64,000 nucleotides of DNA from Streptomyces sannanensis (lineage in GTDB: Bacteria; Actinomycetota; Actinomycetes; Streptomycetales; Streptomycetaceae), in assembly GCF_039536205.1 (NCBI RefSeq), contig NZ_BAAAYL010000001.1:5580001-5644000 (forward strand), written 5' to 3'. Both the position numbers and the translations under genes were made by a program. Below are positions 1-8,352 of the stretch, one piece after another. Under the pieces are notes generated by a model. It was not told the origin of the DNA, searched no databases, and worked only from the letters and a program-made list of their open reading frames with translations. Positions within the stretch are counted from its first letter, which is position 1, and each line of letters begins with the position of its first letter.

Positions 1-300
1 TACGGGACCACCAACCGCAACCCCGACTTCTCTGCCATCGCCAAGGCCGCCGGGGCGTACGGGGTACGTGTCGAGAAACCCAAGCACCTCGCGGGCGCAC
101 TGAAGGACGCCTTCGGGCACAAGGGGCCGGCCCTGGTCGATGTCGTCACCGATCCGAACGCCCTCTCCATTCCGCCGAAGATCAGCGCGGAGATGGTGAC
201 CGGATTCGCGCTGTCCGCCAGCAAGATGGTCCTTGATGGGGGAGTGGGCCGTATGGTCCAGATGGCACGCTCCAACCTGCGTAATATTCCCAGGCCATGA
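1..300 (+). CDS. poxB: Pyruvate dehydrogenase (quinone)/pyruvate oxidase PoxB-type, C-terminal part
   Basis: Only the last 99 residues lie in the window; the gene starts upstream. The visible part is the end of the C-terminal thiamine-diphosphate binding domain: NPDFSAIAKAAG, then VRVEKP, then GPALVDVVTDPNALSIPP, and the tail ending in SNLRNIPRP. The same order (AIA..G, VRVEK, GPVLVDVV, LAIPP, then a KTNW-like tail) closes E. coli PoxB, the peripheral membrane flavoprotein that decarboxylates pyruvate to acetate and passes electrons to quinone. The lipid-binding tail of the E. coli enzyme is only partly similar. Other ThDP enzymes (acetolactate synthase) are possible but fit the tail less well. 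Confidence 0.8.
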   Translation, partial: YGTTNRNPDFSAIAKAAGAYGVRVEKPKHLAGALKDAFGHKGPALVDVVTDPNALSIPPKISAEMVTGFALSASKMVLDGGVGRMVQMARSNLRNIPRP

Positions 301-535
301 GCCGGCCGAGACCCGTGGTGCGTCCGCCGGCCGGGTGGCGTTCCGGTCGGCCTACGGCGATATCCGCAGTCCTGGATCGGCGGATCGGCTGAACTCCCCC
401 GGCCATGAGTGCTTTGTGGCCCATTCGCCACTGTTTATAAAGAATTGGCATGCGTGCACCTCGCTTTGTGGGGCATGCATCCCCGTGGGCCTGTTCGAGA
501 CAAAGGAGTCGGATCCAGGTGTGCGGGTGGGGGTT

Positions 536-997
536 ATGACAGGGCGTCAGGCAGGGGCCGGACCCACGGCGGGCCGACCGTACCGCGGACCCGGAGCCGA
601 GGAGGAGCAGGGGATCCACTTACGACGCAGGCTGGGGCGGGCGGACTATCCGGCCATCGCGGAAGTGCGGCACGCGTTGCGCGACATGCTGGGGGGCCGC
701 GACCGTCCTTCGACAGCCGATGTGGCGGAGCTCCTCACCAGTGAACTGGTGACCAACGCGCTGATCCATACCGACGAGGGTGCGGTGGTCACCGCCACGG
801 TGGGGGGAAGCAGGCTTCGCGTGGAAGTGGGGGACTCCACGACCGTTCTGCCCGGACCGCGCATGCCGACGGCCGACGAGGGGACGCACGGCAGAGGGCT
901 GTTCCTGGTGCAGGCTCTGGCCGACGCTTGGGGCGTACGGGCGCAGGGGGCGGGGAAGGTCGTCTGGTTCGAGCTGAGCTGGGGCTCGCCTCAGTGA
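536..997 (+). CDS. ATP-binding protein, anti-sigma regulatory factor type (HATPase_c_2)
   Basis: A 153-residue protein with the GHKL ATPase core of serine-kinase-like anti-sigma factors: the N box helix (ELLTSELVTNALIHT, residues about 64-78), a VEVGDSTT strand, and the G-rich lid GTHGRGLFLVQALADAWG near residue 120. In Streptomyces this family acts as small cytoplasmic regulators, often paired with HTH or PP2C proteins; no partner is adjacent here. The reading frame is open much further upstream, but the ATG at 536 gives a family-sized protein. A GTG could also be used. It sits between poxB and a convergent DUF2637 gene, so it is probably transcribed alone. Confidence 0.7.
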   Translation: MTGRQAGAGPTAGRPYRGPGAEEEQGIHLRRRLGRADYPAIAEVRHALRDMLGGRDRPSTADVAELLTSELVTNALIHTDEGAVVTATVGGSRLRVEVGDSTTVLPGPRMPTADEGTHGRGLFLVQALADAWGVRAQGAGKVVWFELSWGSPQ

Positions 998-1066
998 CGT
1001 GGATGCCGACGGCGGCGCTGCGGCCGGTGGCGAGGGGAGCCGGTGGATTCGAGGGGGAGCCGTCCG

Positions 1067-2125
1067 TCATCCGAACTGCCGCTCGAGAGCCTGGAGTTTC
1101 TGCTCCAAGGAGTCGAGCCGCGGCAGGGCCAGTGTGTCGTCCTCCGCGGTGAGATCGACCGTCACAGCCTCAGTGTTCGTCGCGGACTGACGGGCCGGCA
1201 GGGAGGGCCGGGGGCGCAGAGGAAGCTGTCCCGGCTCGGATATGGCAGGCTCCACGGTGGGGGCGGTGGCCGCTTGAGCCGTGATGCCGGGCGCCTCGGC
1301 CGGACGGCCGCCGCCACGGCCCGGTGACCAGCCGCCGCGCCGGTACTGCCGGCCGATCGCCTTGATCTGCGCCCGCTCCAGTTTCTGCTGCTCGCGCCTG
1401 CGGAGCCGGTTGCGCTCCTTCTCCCGCCGGTCCTCGCGCACCTCGTCGACCGCCTCTTCCAGCGTGCGTACGCCTTCGAGCAGCATCAATGACCAGGCGC
1501 CGAACGTCTCCCGGGGTGCCCGCAGCCACCGTACGATCCGGATCTGCGGCAGCGGACGGGGCACCAGGCCCTGCTCACGCAGCGCGGCCCTGCGGGTCTG
1601 CTTGAGGGCGCGGTCGAAGAGCACCGCGGCCGAGAGCGACATTCCCGCGAAGAAATGCGGAGCTCCGGCGTGCGACATCCCGCGGGGCGCGTGCACCCAG
1701 TTGAACCAGGCGGCCGCGCCCGCGAAGGCCCATACGAGCAGCCGCGAGCCGAGCGCCGCGTCGCCGTGGCTGGCCTCGCGCACCGCCAGCACCGAACAGA
1801 ACATCGCCGCGCCGTCGAGGCCGAACGGGACCAGGTACTCCCAGCCGCCGGAGAGGTTGAGGTTCTGCCGGCCGAAGCCGACCAGGCCGTGGAAGGAGAG
1901 CGCGGCCGCCACCGCGGCGCAGCAGAAGAGCAGCAGATAGGACGCGATGCCGTAGATCGCTTCCTTCCGTCTGCGGCGCTCCTCGCTGCGCTCCCAGCTG
2001 TCATCGGCCGTGGACCGGCTGCCGGCGCGCTTGCCCCGTATGAGCACCACCGCCGCCGCCGTCACGCCCAGGAGCAGTACGGCGCCGGGGAGCAGCCAGT
2101 CCAGAGATATGTCGGTCAGTCTCAT
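1067..2125 (-). CDS. DUF2637 membrane protein
   Basis: 352 residues. A TM helix starts the protein (LLPGAVLLLGVTAAAVVL), a short basic loop follows, then three to four hydrophobic segments between about residues 55 and 175 with the DUF2637 pattern (SFHGLVGFG, LVPFGLDGAAMFCSVLAVREA, AAWFNWVHAP). Residues 185-260 are a highly charged region rich in Arg/Glu, likely coiled coil (EKERNRLRRREQQKLERAQ), and the tail ends in another predicted coil (LDSLEQKLQALERQFG). DUF2637 proteins are common in actinobacteria, both on conjugative plasmids (Spd-like spread proteins) and on chromosomes; the function is unknown. No transfer genes are nearby, which favours a chromosomal housekeeping paralogue. Confidence 0.75.
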   Translation of the reverse strand: MRLTDISLDWLLPGAVLLLGVTAAAVVLIRGKRAGSRSTADDSWERSEERRRRKEAIYGIASYLLLFCCAAVAAALSFHGLVGFGRQNLNLSGGWEYLVPFGLDGAAMFCSVLAVREASHGDAALGSRLLVWAFAGAAAWFNWVHAPRGMSHAGAPHFFAGMSLSAAVLFDRALKQTRRAALREQGLVPRPLPQIRIVRWLRAPRETFGAWSLMLLEGVRTLEEAVDEVREDRREKERNRLRRREQQKLERAQIKAIGRQYRRGGWSPGRGGGRPAEAPGITAQAATAPTVEPAISEPGQLPLRPRPSLPARQSATNTEAVTVDLTAEDDTLALPRLDSLEQKLQALERQFG

Positions 2126-2316
2126 CCGGTGTCCCTTGCATCGCAGTGGGGCTTTTTCGGCGTCATATTGGCGGAAGTGCCAGGGCTCTCAGGGGGTTTC
2201 GGTGCAAGAGAACGCCAACGGGGCGCCGGGGCGTACGGATGGCTGCGATCTGATCGAACTGGAGTATGGCAACGGTGAGTCGAGTTCGAATATCACCACC
2301 CGGAAGGGTGCTCCGA

Positions 2317-3168
2317 TCACCGGTCGGCGACGGTGCGCTTCACCCGGTCGGCGTCACAGGTGCGCGGGCAGGTGATGCAGGTGTCGTCGGGGCGCAGGGT
2401 GTAGAAGAGGCAGCAGGTGAACCGGTCCCGGGTGGGCAGCGGCTCGCCGTGCGGACCGGCCAGCTCACGGAAGCCGGGCGCCCCGGTGTACGGCTTCATG
2501 GCACCCGGCAGCAGCAGCTCCAGCTCGCGCAGGGCGCGACGCTCCTCGCCGAGCAGCCGGGCGATGCGCCACAGGCTCTCGACGGTCTCGTCGGTGGCCA
2601 TACCCCATACGGCCCGCCAGCCCCGCCGCATGCGTGGCCGGAAGGCGTCCAGCAGCGGTGCGAGGTGCTCGGCGACGGCGGCCCGCAGTTCGGCGCGCAG
2701 CGCCTCCTCGTCCGGCACGACCACGGCTTCCGGCAGTGCGGCGGCCGGGTCGCCGGGCAGACAGGTGAAGGTGCGGATGCGGACCGCCATACGGCCGTGG
2801 GCGCGCTGGAGGAAGACGTCGCCGACGGGCAGCCGGGGTACCCGGCGGTGCAGGAACCAGGGCACGGTGAACAGCAGACAGGCGGGCCAGGCGTAGCGGT
2901 GCAGTCCGAAACCGGCGATCACATCGGGGCGTCCCCGCTGCCCGTAGTCCCGTAGTACCTGTGCGCCGTCCCGGGCGAGATAGGTGTCGAGGGCGGACCC
3001 GCCGGCCGCGAGGTCCGCCATGGCCACCCAGCCGTCACCGCCGGGCGCCGCTTCGCCGGCCGCGAGTTCCGTGACGCGCAGTCCGGGGAAGACCTCGGTG
3101 AGGCGCGCATAGGAATCCGCCATCGGGGCGGCGGTGACGGTGCCGGTGAGCAGGGCGGGGACGGTCAT
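2317..3168 (-). CDS. Ferric-siderophore reductase-like (2Fe-2S) protein, FhuF family
   Basis: 283 residues. The C-terminus carries the FhuF-type iron-sulfur motif: two adjacent cysteines at 252-253, ten residues, then cysteines at 264, 267 and 271 (DDTCITCPRTC). FhuF-like proteins reduce ferric siderophores in the cytoplasm to release iron. The context supports iron control: an IdeR/DmdR-type iron box lies 41-59 bases upstream of the chosen start. The ATG at 3168 follows GGTGG at good spacing; a GTG at 3186 in the same frame would add six residues but has no ribosome site. No siderophore synthesis or uptake genes are adjacent in the window, so it may serve xenosiderophores. Confidence 0.75.
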   Translation of the reverse strand: MTVPALLTGTVTAAPMADSYARLTEVFPGLRVTELAAGEAAPGGDGWVAMADLAAGGSALDTYLARDGAQVLRDYGQRGRPDVIAGFGLHRYAWPACLLFTVPWFLHRRVPRLPVGDVFLQRAHGRMAVRIRTFTCLPGDPAAALPEAVVVPDEEALRAELRAAVAEHLAPLLDAFRPRMRRGWRAVWGMATDETVESLWRIARLLGEERRALRELELLLPGAMKPYTGAPGFRELAGPHGEPLPTRDRFTCCLFYTLRPDDTCITCPRTCDADRVKRTVADR

Positions 3169-3208
3169 ACGGGACCACCGAATCACGATCGCTGAGAGGT
3201 TATCTTTG

Positions 3209-3227
3209 AAAGGTTAGCCTTACCTTA
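3209..3227. promoter_or_regulatory. Iron box (DmdR1/IdeR operator)
   Basis: The 19-base stretch AAAGGTTAGCCTTACCTTA matches the actinobacterial iron-box consensus TTAGGTTAGGCTAACCTAA in most positions, including the paired AGGTTAG and ACCT halves. It lies just upstream of the FhuF-like gene on the minus strand. By family knowledge DmdR1/IdeR with Fe(II) would repress from here. The plus-strand GntR gene starts 140 bases away and is less likely to be controlled by it. Confidence 0.7.
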
Positions 3228-3365
3228 CTCGATATGATCGATGTTCGTCGTTGTCCTTCGGGGGACACCCCCGTACCCCCCGATGTCCTACTGTCCGCCT
3301 ATCGTGCACAGCAAGTGCGCTATCCGGACGGCCGCCGCCAGGCCGGTCACGGGAGGAGGACCTGA

Positions 3366-4115
3366 GTGGAGCAGAGCAGAACGCGCGACACCGCGCTGAC
3401 GCGGTACGGGCTTCCGCGAATCCACGAGCAGACGCGCGGCGAGCAGGCGCGCGGCGAGCACATCCACAGCGAGCCGCCCGCGCCGCGGGTGGTGCGACGG
3501 CACTCGGTGCGCGGGCAGATCCTGGAGGCCCTCAGGGCCGCTCTGGTCGACGGGCAGCTCGAGCCCGGCGAGGTCTACTCGGCGCCCGTCCTCGGCGAGC
3601 GCTTCGGCGTCTCGGCGACTCCGGTGCGCGAGGCGATGCAGCAACTCGCCGTGGAGGGCGCCGTCGAGGTCGTCCCGAACCGCGGCTTCCGGGTCACCCG
3701 GCGCAGCGCCGTCGAACTCGCCGAACTCGCCGAGGTGCGCGCGCTCATCGAGGTGCCGGTCATGCTGCGGCTGGCCCGTACCCTTCCGGCCGCCCGCTGG
3801 GTGGAACTGCGTCCGCTGGCCGAGGCCACCACGGCGGCGGCCGCGGTGAACGACCGCGCCGCCTATGTGGAGTCGGACCGCGCCTTCCACCGCGCGGTGC
3901 TCGCGCTCTCCGGCAATGAGCAACTGGTCCTGATCGCGGGCGACTTGCACCGCCGCTCCCAATGGCCGTTGGCCGGCGCCCCCGTCATCAGCCGCCGCGC
4001 CGATCTGGTCGCGGACGCGGCGGAACACACCGCGCTGCTGGACGCGTTGATCGCGCAGGACCTCGTGGTGGTCGAATCGCTCGTACGGGAGCACTTCGCG
4101 GGCGCCGACCGCTGA
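3366..4115 (+). CDS. GntR-family transcriptional regulator (FCD type)
   Basis: 249 residues starting at a GTG eight bases after GGGAGGAGGA. The first 45 residues are low-complexity and basic. A winged helix follows: SVRGQILEALRAALVDGQLEPGE, then SAPVLGERFGVSATPVREAMQQLA and the wing VVPNRGFRV, which is the GntR DNA-binding signature. Residues from about 118 on are an all-helical FCD ligand domain with the usual ALIEVPVM...D..FH pattern and late His residues that normally bind a metal and a carboxylate effector. Convergent to the FAD oxidase gene; the target is not evident. Confidence 0.8.
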   Translation: MEQSRTRDTALTRYGLPRIHEQTRGEQARGEHIHSEPPAPRVVRRHSVRGQILEALRAALVDGQLEPGEVYSAPVLGERFGVSATPVREAMQQLAVEGAVEVVPNRGFRVTRRSAVELAELAEVRALIEVPVMLRLARTLPAARWVELRPLAEATTAAAAVNDRAAYVESDRAFHRAVLALSGNEQLVLIAGDLHRRSQWPLAGAPVISRRADLVADAAEHTALLDALIAQDLVVVESLVREHFAGADR

Positions 4116-4139
4116 CGCGGCCGGCCTCCGCGCCGGTGG

Positions 4140-5522
4140 TCAGGCCGGCTTGATGTTGTGGTTGAGGTGGAAGACGTTGTCGGGGTCGTACTCGGTCTTC
4201 ACCGCGACCAGACGCTGGTAGTTCTCCTCGCCCAAGCCCGCGACGACACGCTCCTGGCCCTCGCGGCCGATGAAGTTGAGATGGACCGCCCCCGAGGACC
4301 AGGGCGCGGCGTCGGCGCGCACATCGCGGACCCACTGCTTGCCGCGCACGTCGTCCTCCGGTCTCGCCCACAGCCCGAAGGGGTGGACCGCCCACGGCGC
4401 CCGGCGCCAGGGCACCGGGTACCGGTCATCGCCGCGCGCCACCTGACCGCCCATCGGGAAGAGAGCATGTCGGCTCCGTGACGGGACGATCATGTCGGCC
4501 GCGCGGGCGGAGAACCGCTGGACCAGCTCGTCGGGCATGCCGACGACATACTCTGCGGAGCAGTAGTTGCGGTACCCGGGCGGGTCGTCGAGCATGCACT
4601 GCAGGTCGGCGTACGGCAGTTGGGTGATCAGCTCACCCTGGTGGCCGAGCCCCAGCATCGGTGCGGCGACCTCGCGGATCTCGTTCTCCGTGCCGATGTA
4701 CGTGACGAGGACGGCGCACGTGAGCTTTCCGGCCATGTGCCGGGGGACGAACTCCTCGTCCGGCGCGGTGAGATGGATCAGTCCACCGCCGATCTCGTCC
4801 GGCGCCCGCCCGATGAACTCGCGGTAGGCGTACAGCGCGTCGGCTCCCGCCTCCGGCGCGAACAGCAGCAGCGCGATCGAGAACGCCGGGATCGCGTGCA
4901 GCCTGAGCGTGAGCCAGGTGGCCACACCGAAATTGCCGCCGCCGCCGTGCAGCGCCCAGAAGAGTTCGGGGTTCTCGGTCTCGGATGCGCGTACGAACCG
5001 GCCTTCGGCGGTGACGAGTTGGACCTCCATCAGATTGTCGCAGGCCAGGCCGAACTCGCGCTCGATCCAGCCCGAGCCGCCGCCGAGCACGAAGCCGCCG
5101 AGTCCGATGGTGGACGCCCGTCCACCGGTCGTCACCAGATGGAACGGCTGGGTCGCCCGGTCCAGATCGCCGATCGTCGCGCCGCCGCCGACCCGGGCGA
5201 CGAGCCCGTCCCGGTCGACCGTGACGCCGTTCATCCGGCGCAGATCGATCACGACGCCCCCGTCGGTGAGCGCCATTCCGGCGACACTGTGCCCGCCGCA
5301 GCGGACCGCGATCTCCCGGTCGAGGTGGCGGGCGAAGCGGATCGTCTGCGCCGCGTCGTCGCTGGACCGGCACTGCACGATCACGGCCGGACGCTTCTCG
5401 ATCATGGCATTGAAGATCTCTCGGGCTTCTTCGTAGCCAGGGTCGTCAGGGGTGATGGCCTCTCCGGCCAGACCGGCACGCAGGTTCTTCAGGGCCGCAT
5501 CCGGTATACCGAGTGCCGCCAT
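4140..5522 (-). CDS. FAD-binding oxidoreductase with berberine-bridge (BBE) C-terminus
   Basis: 460 residues, full family length. The PCMH-type FAD domain has the flavin-anchoring stretch RCGGHSVAG (His near residue 78, the usual 8-alpha-histidyl site) and GLGGFVLGGGSGWIEREFGLACDN. The second covalent Cys found in bicovalent members is not visible where expected, so flavin is probably attached once. The C-terminal BBE signature YDPDNVFHLNHNI closes the protein. Such enzymes oxidise sugars, alcohols or secondary metabolites with O2; the substrate cannot be told. It is convergent with the GntR gene, and its upstream side abuts the tnpB pseudogene. Confidence 0.8.
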   Translation of the reverse strand: MAALGIPDAALKNLRAGLAGEAITPDDPGYEEAREIFNAMIEKRPAVIVQCRSSDDAAQTIRFARHLDREIAVRCGGHSVAGMALTDGGVVIDLRRMNGVTVDRDGLVARVGGGATIGDLDRATQPFHLVTTGGRASTIGLGGFVLGGGSGWIEREFGLACDNLMEVQLVTAEGRFVRASETENPELFWALHGGGGNFGVATWLTLRLHAIPAFSIALLLFAPEAGADALYAYREFIGRAPDEIGGGLIHLTAPDEEFVPRHMAGKLTCAVLVTYIGTENEIREVAAPMLGLGHQGELITQLPYADLQCMLDDPPGYRNYCSAEYVVGMPDELVQRFSARAADMIVPSRSRHALFPMGGQVARGDDRYPVPWRRAPWAVHPFGLWARPEDDVRGKQWVRDVRADAAPWSSGAVHLNFIGREGQERVVAGLGEENYQRLVAVKTEYDPDNVFHLNHNIKPA

Positions 5523-6275
5523 GGTGCCCCCTCTCAGGGGTGCCGGTCATGCGCCATTCGAGCGTACGCCGGGGGTGGGCGGGCGGCGAGCCTTTGGATT
5601 GGTGGGCCTGCAGTGGCGTGCTCGCGTATCCGGCGGACAATCGATTGTCGGGGGACCGTCTCGGTTTGGCGGGGTGGCCCGAAGAAGCGGCTGCTGCGAA
5701 CGCATACGCGGTGCTGAAAGCGAACCTGAAGGCCGGAAACCTGGGCAGGCCCGGATCGAAGCGCTGCCGGAAGGCCACCGCCAAGCCGATCATCTTCCGG
5801 CCGGAGGGTGCGCAGCCGTACGACGACCGGATGCTGTCCTGGCAGATCGCCGAGCGGCGGGTCTCGATCTGGACCGTGACGGGCCGGATGAAGGACGTGG
5901 CGTTCACCGCCGGCCCGGAGCAGCTGGTCACGTTGGCCCTGTACCGCAGGGGTGAGTCCGATCTTGTCTGCCGGGACGGCATGTGGTTCCTCAACGCCAC
6001 CTGTGAGGTCCCCGAACCGCCGCCGAACAGCGATCCGGTGGACTTCCTCGGCATCGACCTGGGCATCGTGAACATCGCCACCACCAGTGACGGTGAGATC
6101 ATGGCCGGGCGCGAGCTCAACCGCTGCCGGGTCCGGGAGCGGAAGCTGCGGGCCAAGCTGCAGAAGAAGAACACCCCGTCCGCGAAACGGCGGCTGAAGA
6201 AGCGTGGGAGCAAGGAGGCGCGGCGGGCGAGGGACATCAACCACAAGATCGCGAAACATGTGGTGGCCGAGGCGA

Positions 6276-6318
6276 TGGGGGTACCCCCCTGCTCGAACGA
6301 AGTTGAGAGCTTGGGGGA
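6276..6318. repeat. Short palindromic repeat, copy 1, inserted in tnpB
   Basis: About 43 bases beginning TGGGGGTACCCCCC, with a GCTCGAACGAAGTTGAGAGC core and ending TTGGGGGA. It can fold through its G-run and C-run arms. It shifts the tnpB frame by 3n+1 bases. The same unit recurs 320 bases downstream, and sequences of this kind are dispersed in many Streptomyces genomes (recollection). Confidence 0.75.
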
Positions 6319-6596
6319 GCACCGGTCGCGGGATCGCCCTGGAGGACCTGACGGGCATCCGCGAGCGGATACGGCTTCGCAAGCCCCAACGGGCCACCCT
6401 CCACAGCTGGTCGTTCGCCCAGCTGGGAGCGTTCATCGCGTACAAGGCCCGCCGCGCGGGGGTGCCGGTGGTGCATGTCGATCCGGCGTACACCTCGCGC
6501 ACCTGCGCCGAATGCGGGCACATCGACAAGGCGAACCGGGTCTCCCAGGCCTGGTTCGCATGCCGGAACTGCGGATTCGTTGATCACGCAGACCGA

Positions 6597-6636
6597 TGGG
6601 GGCACCTCCCGCTCGAGCGAAGCCGAGAGTGGGGGA
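6597..6636. repeat. Short palindromic repeat, copy 2, inserted in tnpB
   Basis: About 40 bases: TGGGGGCACCTCCC, GCTCGAGCGAAGCCGAGAGT, GGGGGA. It differs from copy 1 by a few substitutions and small gaps, and again interrupts tnpB with a 3n+1 shift, directly after the codons for DHADR of the zinc-ribbon/RuvC motif. Exact ends are uncertain by a few bases. Confidence 0.75.
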
Positions 6637-6773
6637 AGCTCCCGCAACATCCGCGCCCGCGCGTGGGAGTTGTGGCGACGCGGGGCCCGGTCAACGGCCC
6701 CCGCCCCACCACCGCGTCAGCGGGGCGGGGCCGGACGCAAACACAGCATCACCGCCAGTGATGCCCGTTGTGC

Positions 6774-6805
6774 AAGCCCGTCGGCTTTAACGACGGGTAG
6801 TTGAC
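6774..6805 (+). ncRNA. Right-end hairpin of IS605-type element / 3' end of omega-RNA
   Basis: AAGCCCGTCGGCTTTAACGA continues to CGGGTAGTTGAC. CCCGTCG (6777-6783) pairs perfectly with CGACGGG (6791-6797) around GCTTTAA. This hairpin plus GTTGAC-like end is the known right boundary of actinobacterial tnpB elements and the scaffold end of the guide RNA. The 3' part of tnpB overlaps it, as in the family. With tnpB dead, any RNA would have no cognate protein here. Confidence 0.6.
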
Positions 6806-6866
6806 AAAGACCTGTGATGTTCGTGGCCTCGTTCTGGCTGGTCAGCAGAGGCGGAGGGTGCGTGAG

Positions 6867-7220
6867 TCATTCCGCCAACGGCGTGATGTGGATGGCAAAG
6901 ACACCGAGGGCCTCCTTCTCGGGTGGGTAGATGTCGCGGCAGATGGCCAGCAGCTCGTCGCGGGTCAGTTCTGGGTCGCCCACCGCCGCATTGTCCTCCG
7001 TGTCCAGCATCTCCTCGAAGCACGCATACTGCTTGATCGCGGTGATGTGGGTGAGCAGGCTGTCGTCACCCGAGTCGAAGCGGAGGGTGTCCCCGGGCGC
7101 GAACTTGCGGATCTTGGCGTAGCCGACGCGGATCTCGACGCTCTTGGATCCCTTGGCGATCAGGTCGAAGTACGGCTTGCGGATGTTGAGGGCGTGCTCT
7201 GCGCTCTCCGGCGCGGGCAT
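6867..7220 (-). CDS. ASCH-domain protein
   Basis: 117 residues, start at ATG 7220 preceded by GAAGGAG at six bases. The fold signature is ALNIRKPYFDLIAKGSKSVEIRVGY near the N-terminus (substrate loop with KPYFD...K..E.R), then FAPGDTLRFDS and a hydrophobic VFAIHITPL end. ASCH domains are PUA-like beta barrels thought to bind RNA or modified nucleosides (some hydrolyse N4-acetylcytidine); the Lys and Glu of the K..K..E.R stretch are the expected active residues. The specific substrate is not known. Monocistronic, reading towards the tnpB relic. Confidence 0.75.
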   Translation of the reverse strand: MPAPESAEHALNIRKPYFDLIAKGSKSVEIRVGYAKIRKFAPGDTLRFDSGDDSLLTHITAIKQYACFEEMLDTEDNAAVGDPELTRDELLAICRDIYPPEKEALGVFAIHITPLAE

Positions 7221-7320
7221 CGAGGGCTCCTTCATCGAGTGGGGCTGGTGGTGGGGAGCGGGGGACGGGCGCGAGAAGCTCCCGGCCCTGGCGGTGTTCC
7301 GGGCGGGACACCGGCCTCGA

Positions 7321-8079
7321 TCAGGTCTCGGCCGAGGCCAGCGCGGCCAGCCAGGTCGGGACCCCTCCGAGCAGCCGGAACAGTCGTACCGCCTCACCCC
7401 GCAGCCGGGTCGCCTCCGGTTCGTCCGACACATCGGCGAGGGCGGCCAGCGCGGGTGCGGTGCCGACCAGATAGCCCAGCTCCTCCCGGATGCGCAGGGA
7501 CTCCGAGAAGCCGTGCCGGGCCTCCGCCGGTTCGCCGTCGCGTAAGGAGAGTCCGGCGAGATGGCGCCAGGTGAAGGAGAGCAGCAGCTGGTCGCCGTGG
7601 GCGGTGGCGCCCGCGTGGGCGCGGCGGTACGCGGCGAGGGCGGCGTGCGGGGCGTCGGCGAGGTTCTCGGCGAGCAGGCCGCGCCGGAAGTCCAGCAGGG
7701 GGCGTCCCCGGCCTTCGGGGCCGATCAGCGCGGCGGCCCGGCCGAGGGCGGCCCGCGCCTCGTCCGCCCGGTCGCGCACGCCGAGCAGCGTGGACGCGTA
7801 CGCGAGGTAGCCGCGCTCGCAGGCTGCCGCACCGCGCTCGTCGTCACTCCGTGCCAGTGCCTCGGCGGTCCGCAGGGCGTCCTCCGCCTCGTCCCATCCC
7901 GCCTCGGTGTAGAGACACCGCTCGGTCAGCAGCGCGGCGCGATGCACCGCGAAGGCGGCGTCCGCCGCCGCGCGCGGCTCGAGCAGGGCCGCGGCATCCG
8001 ACCAGCAGCCGCGTGAGCGCAGCCGCCATACCGCGGTCTGGAGTGGATCGTCCCCGGCAGTCGTTCCGTGACCAGACAT
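7321..8079 (-). CDS. TPR-like helical-repeat protein, function unknown
   Basis: 252 residues, start at ATG 8079 with AAGGTGG about ten bases upstream. The sequence is almost wholly alpha-helical, Ala/Leu/Arg-rich, with 35-40-residue repeating units such as DEAEDALRTAEALARSDDE, ADEARAALGRAAALIG and PAEARHGFSESLRIREELGY that resemble tetratricopeptide repeats. No enzyme motif, signal peptide or membrane segment. Likely a soluble scaffold or regulator domain; similar repeats occur in the C-terminal halves of SARP/LuxR regulators, but no DNA-binding domain precedes it in this frame. A 100-base gap separates it from the downstream ASCH gene. Confidence 0.6.
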   Translation of the reverse strand: MSGHGTTAGDDPLQTAVWRLRSRGCWSDAAALLEPRAAADAAFAVHRAALLTERCLYTEAGWDEAEDALRTAEALARSDDERGAAACERGYLAYASTLLGVRDRADEARAALGRAAALIGPEGRGRPLLDFRRGLLAENLADAPHAALAAYRRAHAGATAHGDQLLLSFTWRHLAGLSLRDGEPAEARHGFSESLRIREELGYLVGTAPALAALADVSDEPEATRLRGEAVRLFRLLGGVPTWLAALASAET

Positions 8080-8352
8080 GGCGGTATACGCCACCTTGCC
8101 CTCCCCGTAGCACGCCGTCGAGCTGTTGAGTGGTGGGCGAATCTCAGCACGGATCGGCACGCCGGGCCAAGGGGATGGGTGAAACATTTCACAATCGACG
8201 TGACCGCGGCCCGGTTCGATCATGTGCGGCCGCCCGGCCGTACGGGACCGAGCGCGGCGGGGGCGGAGTCGGCGGTCCGGGGGCGTTGCGTACGGTACGA
8301 GCACGGGCGGCCCTATTGCCCTCCTCTCGCCTGTTGCAAAGGACCATCGAGC

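Larger units (their letters stand above)
5699..6804 (+). pseudogene. tnpB: TnpB (RNA-guided nuclease of IS200/IS605-type element), decayed
   Basis: Similarity to actinobacterial TnpB starts abruptly at AYAVLKANLKAGN (about 5702); the N-terminal ~75 residues, including the usual start, are missing. The RuvC-like core is recognisable: GIDLGIVNIATT, ALEDLTGI and the zinc ribbon CAECGH...CRNCGF followed by DHADR. The frame shifts twice, each time exactly at a copy of the same short palindromic repeat (6276-6318 and 6597-6636), and after each repeat the TnpB sequence resumes in the next frame (TGRGIALEDL; SRNIRARAWELW). The tail ends at 6804 within the terminal hairpin. No product is expected; it is a relic showing layered insertions. 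Confidence 0.85.

Noticed and set aside
2260..2312. tRNA-like T-arm (GGTGA..GTTCGAATATCACC)
   Set aside because: Loop is 14 bases, no acceptor stem, anticodon or D arm found around it.
5513..5698. Upstream extension of the tnpB frame
   Set aside because: Not similar to TnpB; it antisenses the oxidase start and reflects an open frame in GC-rich DNA.
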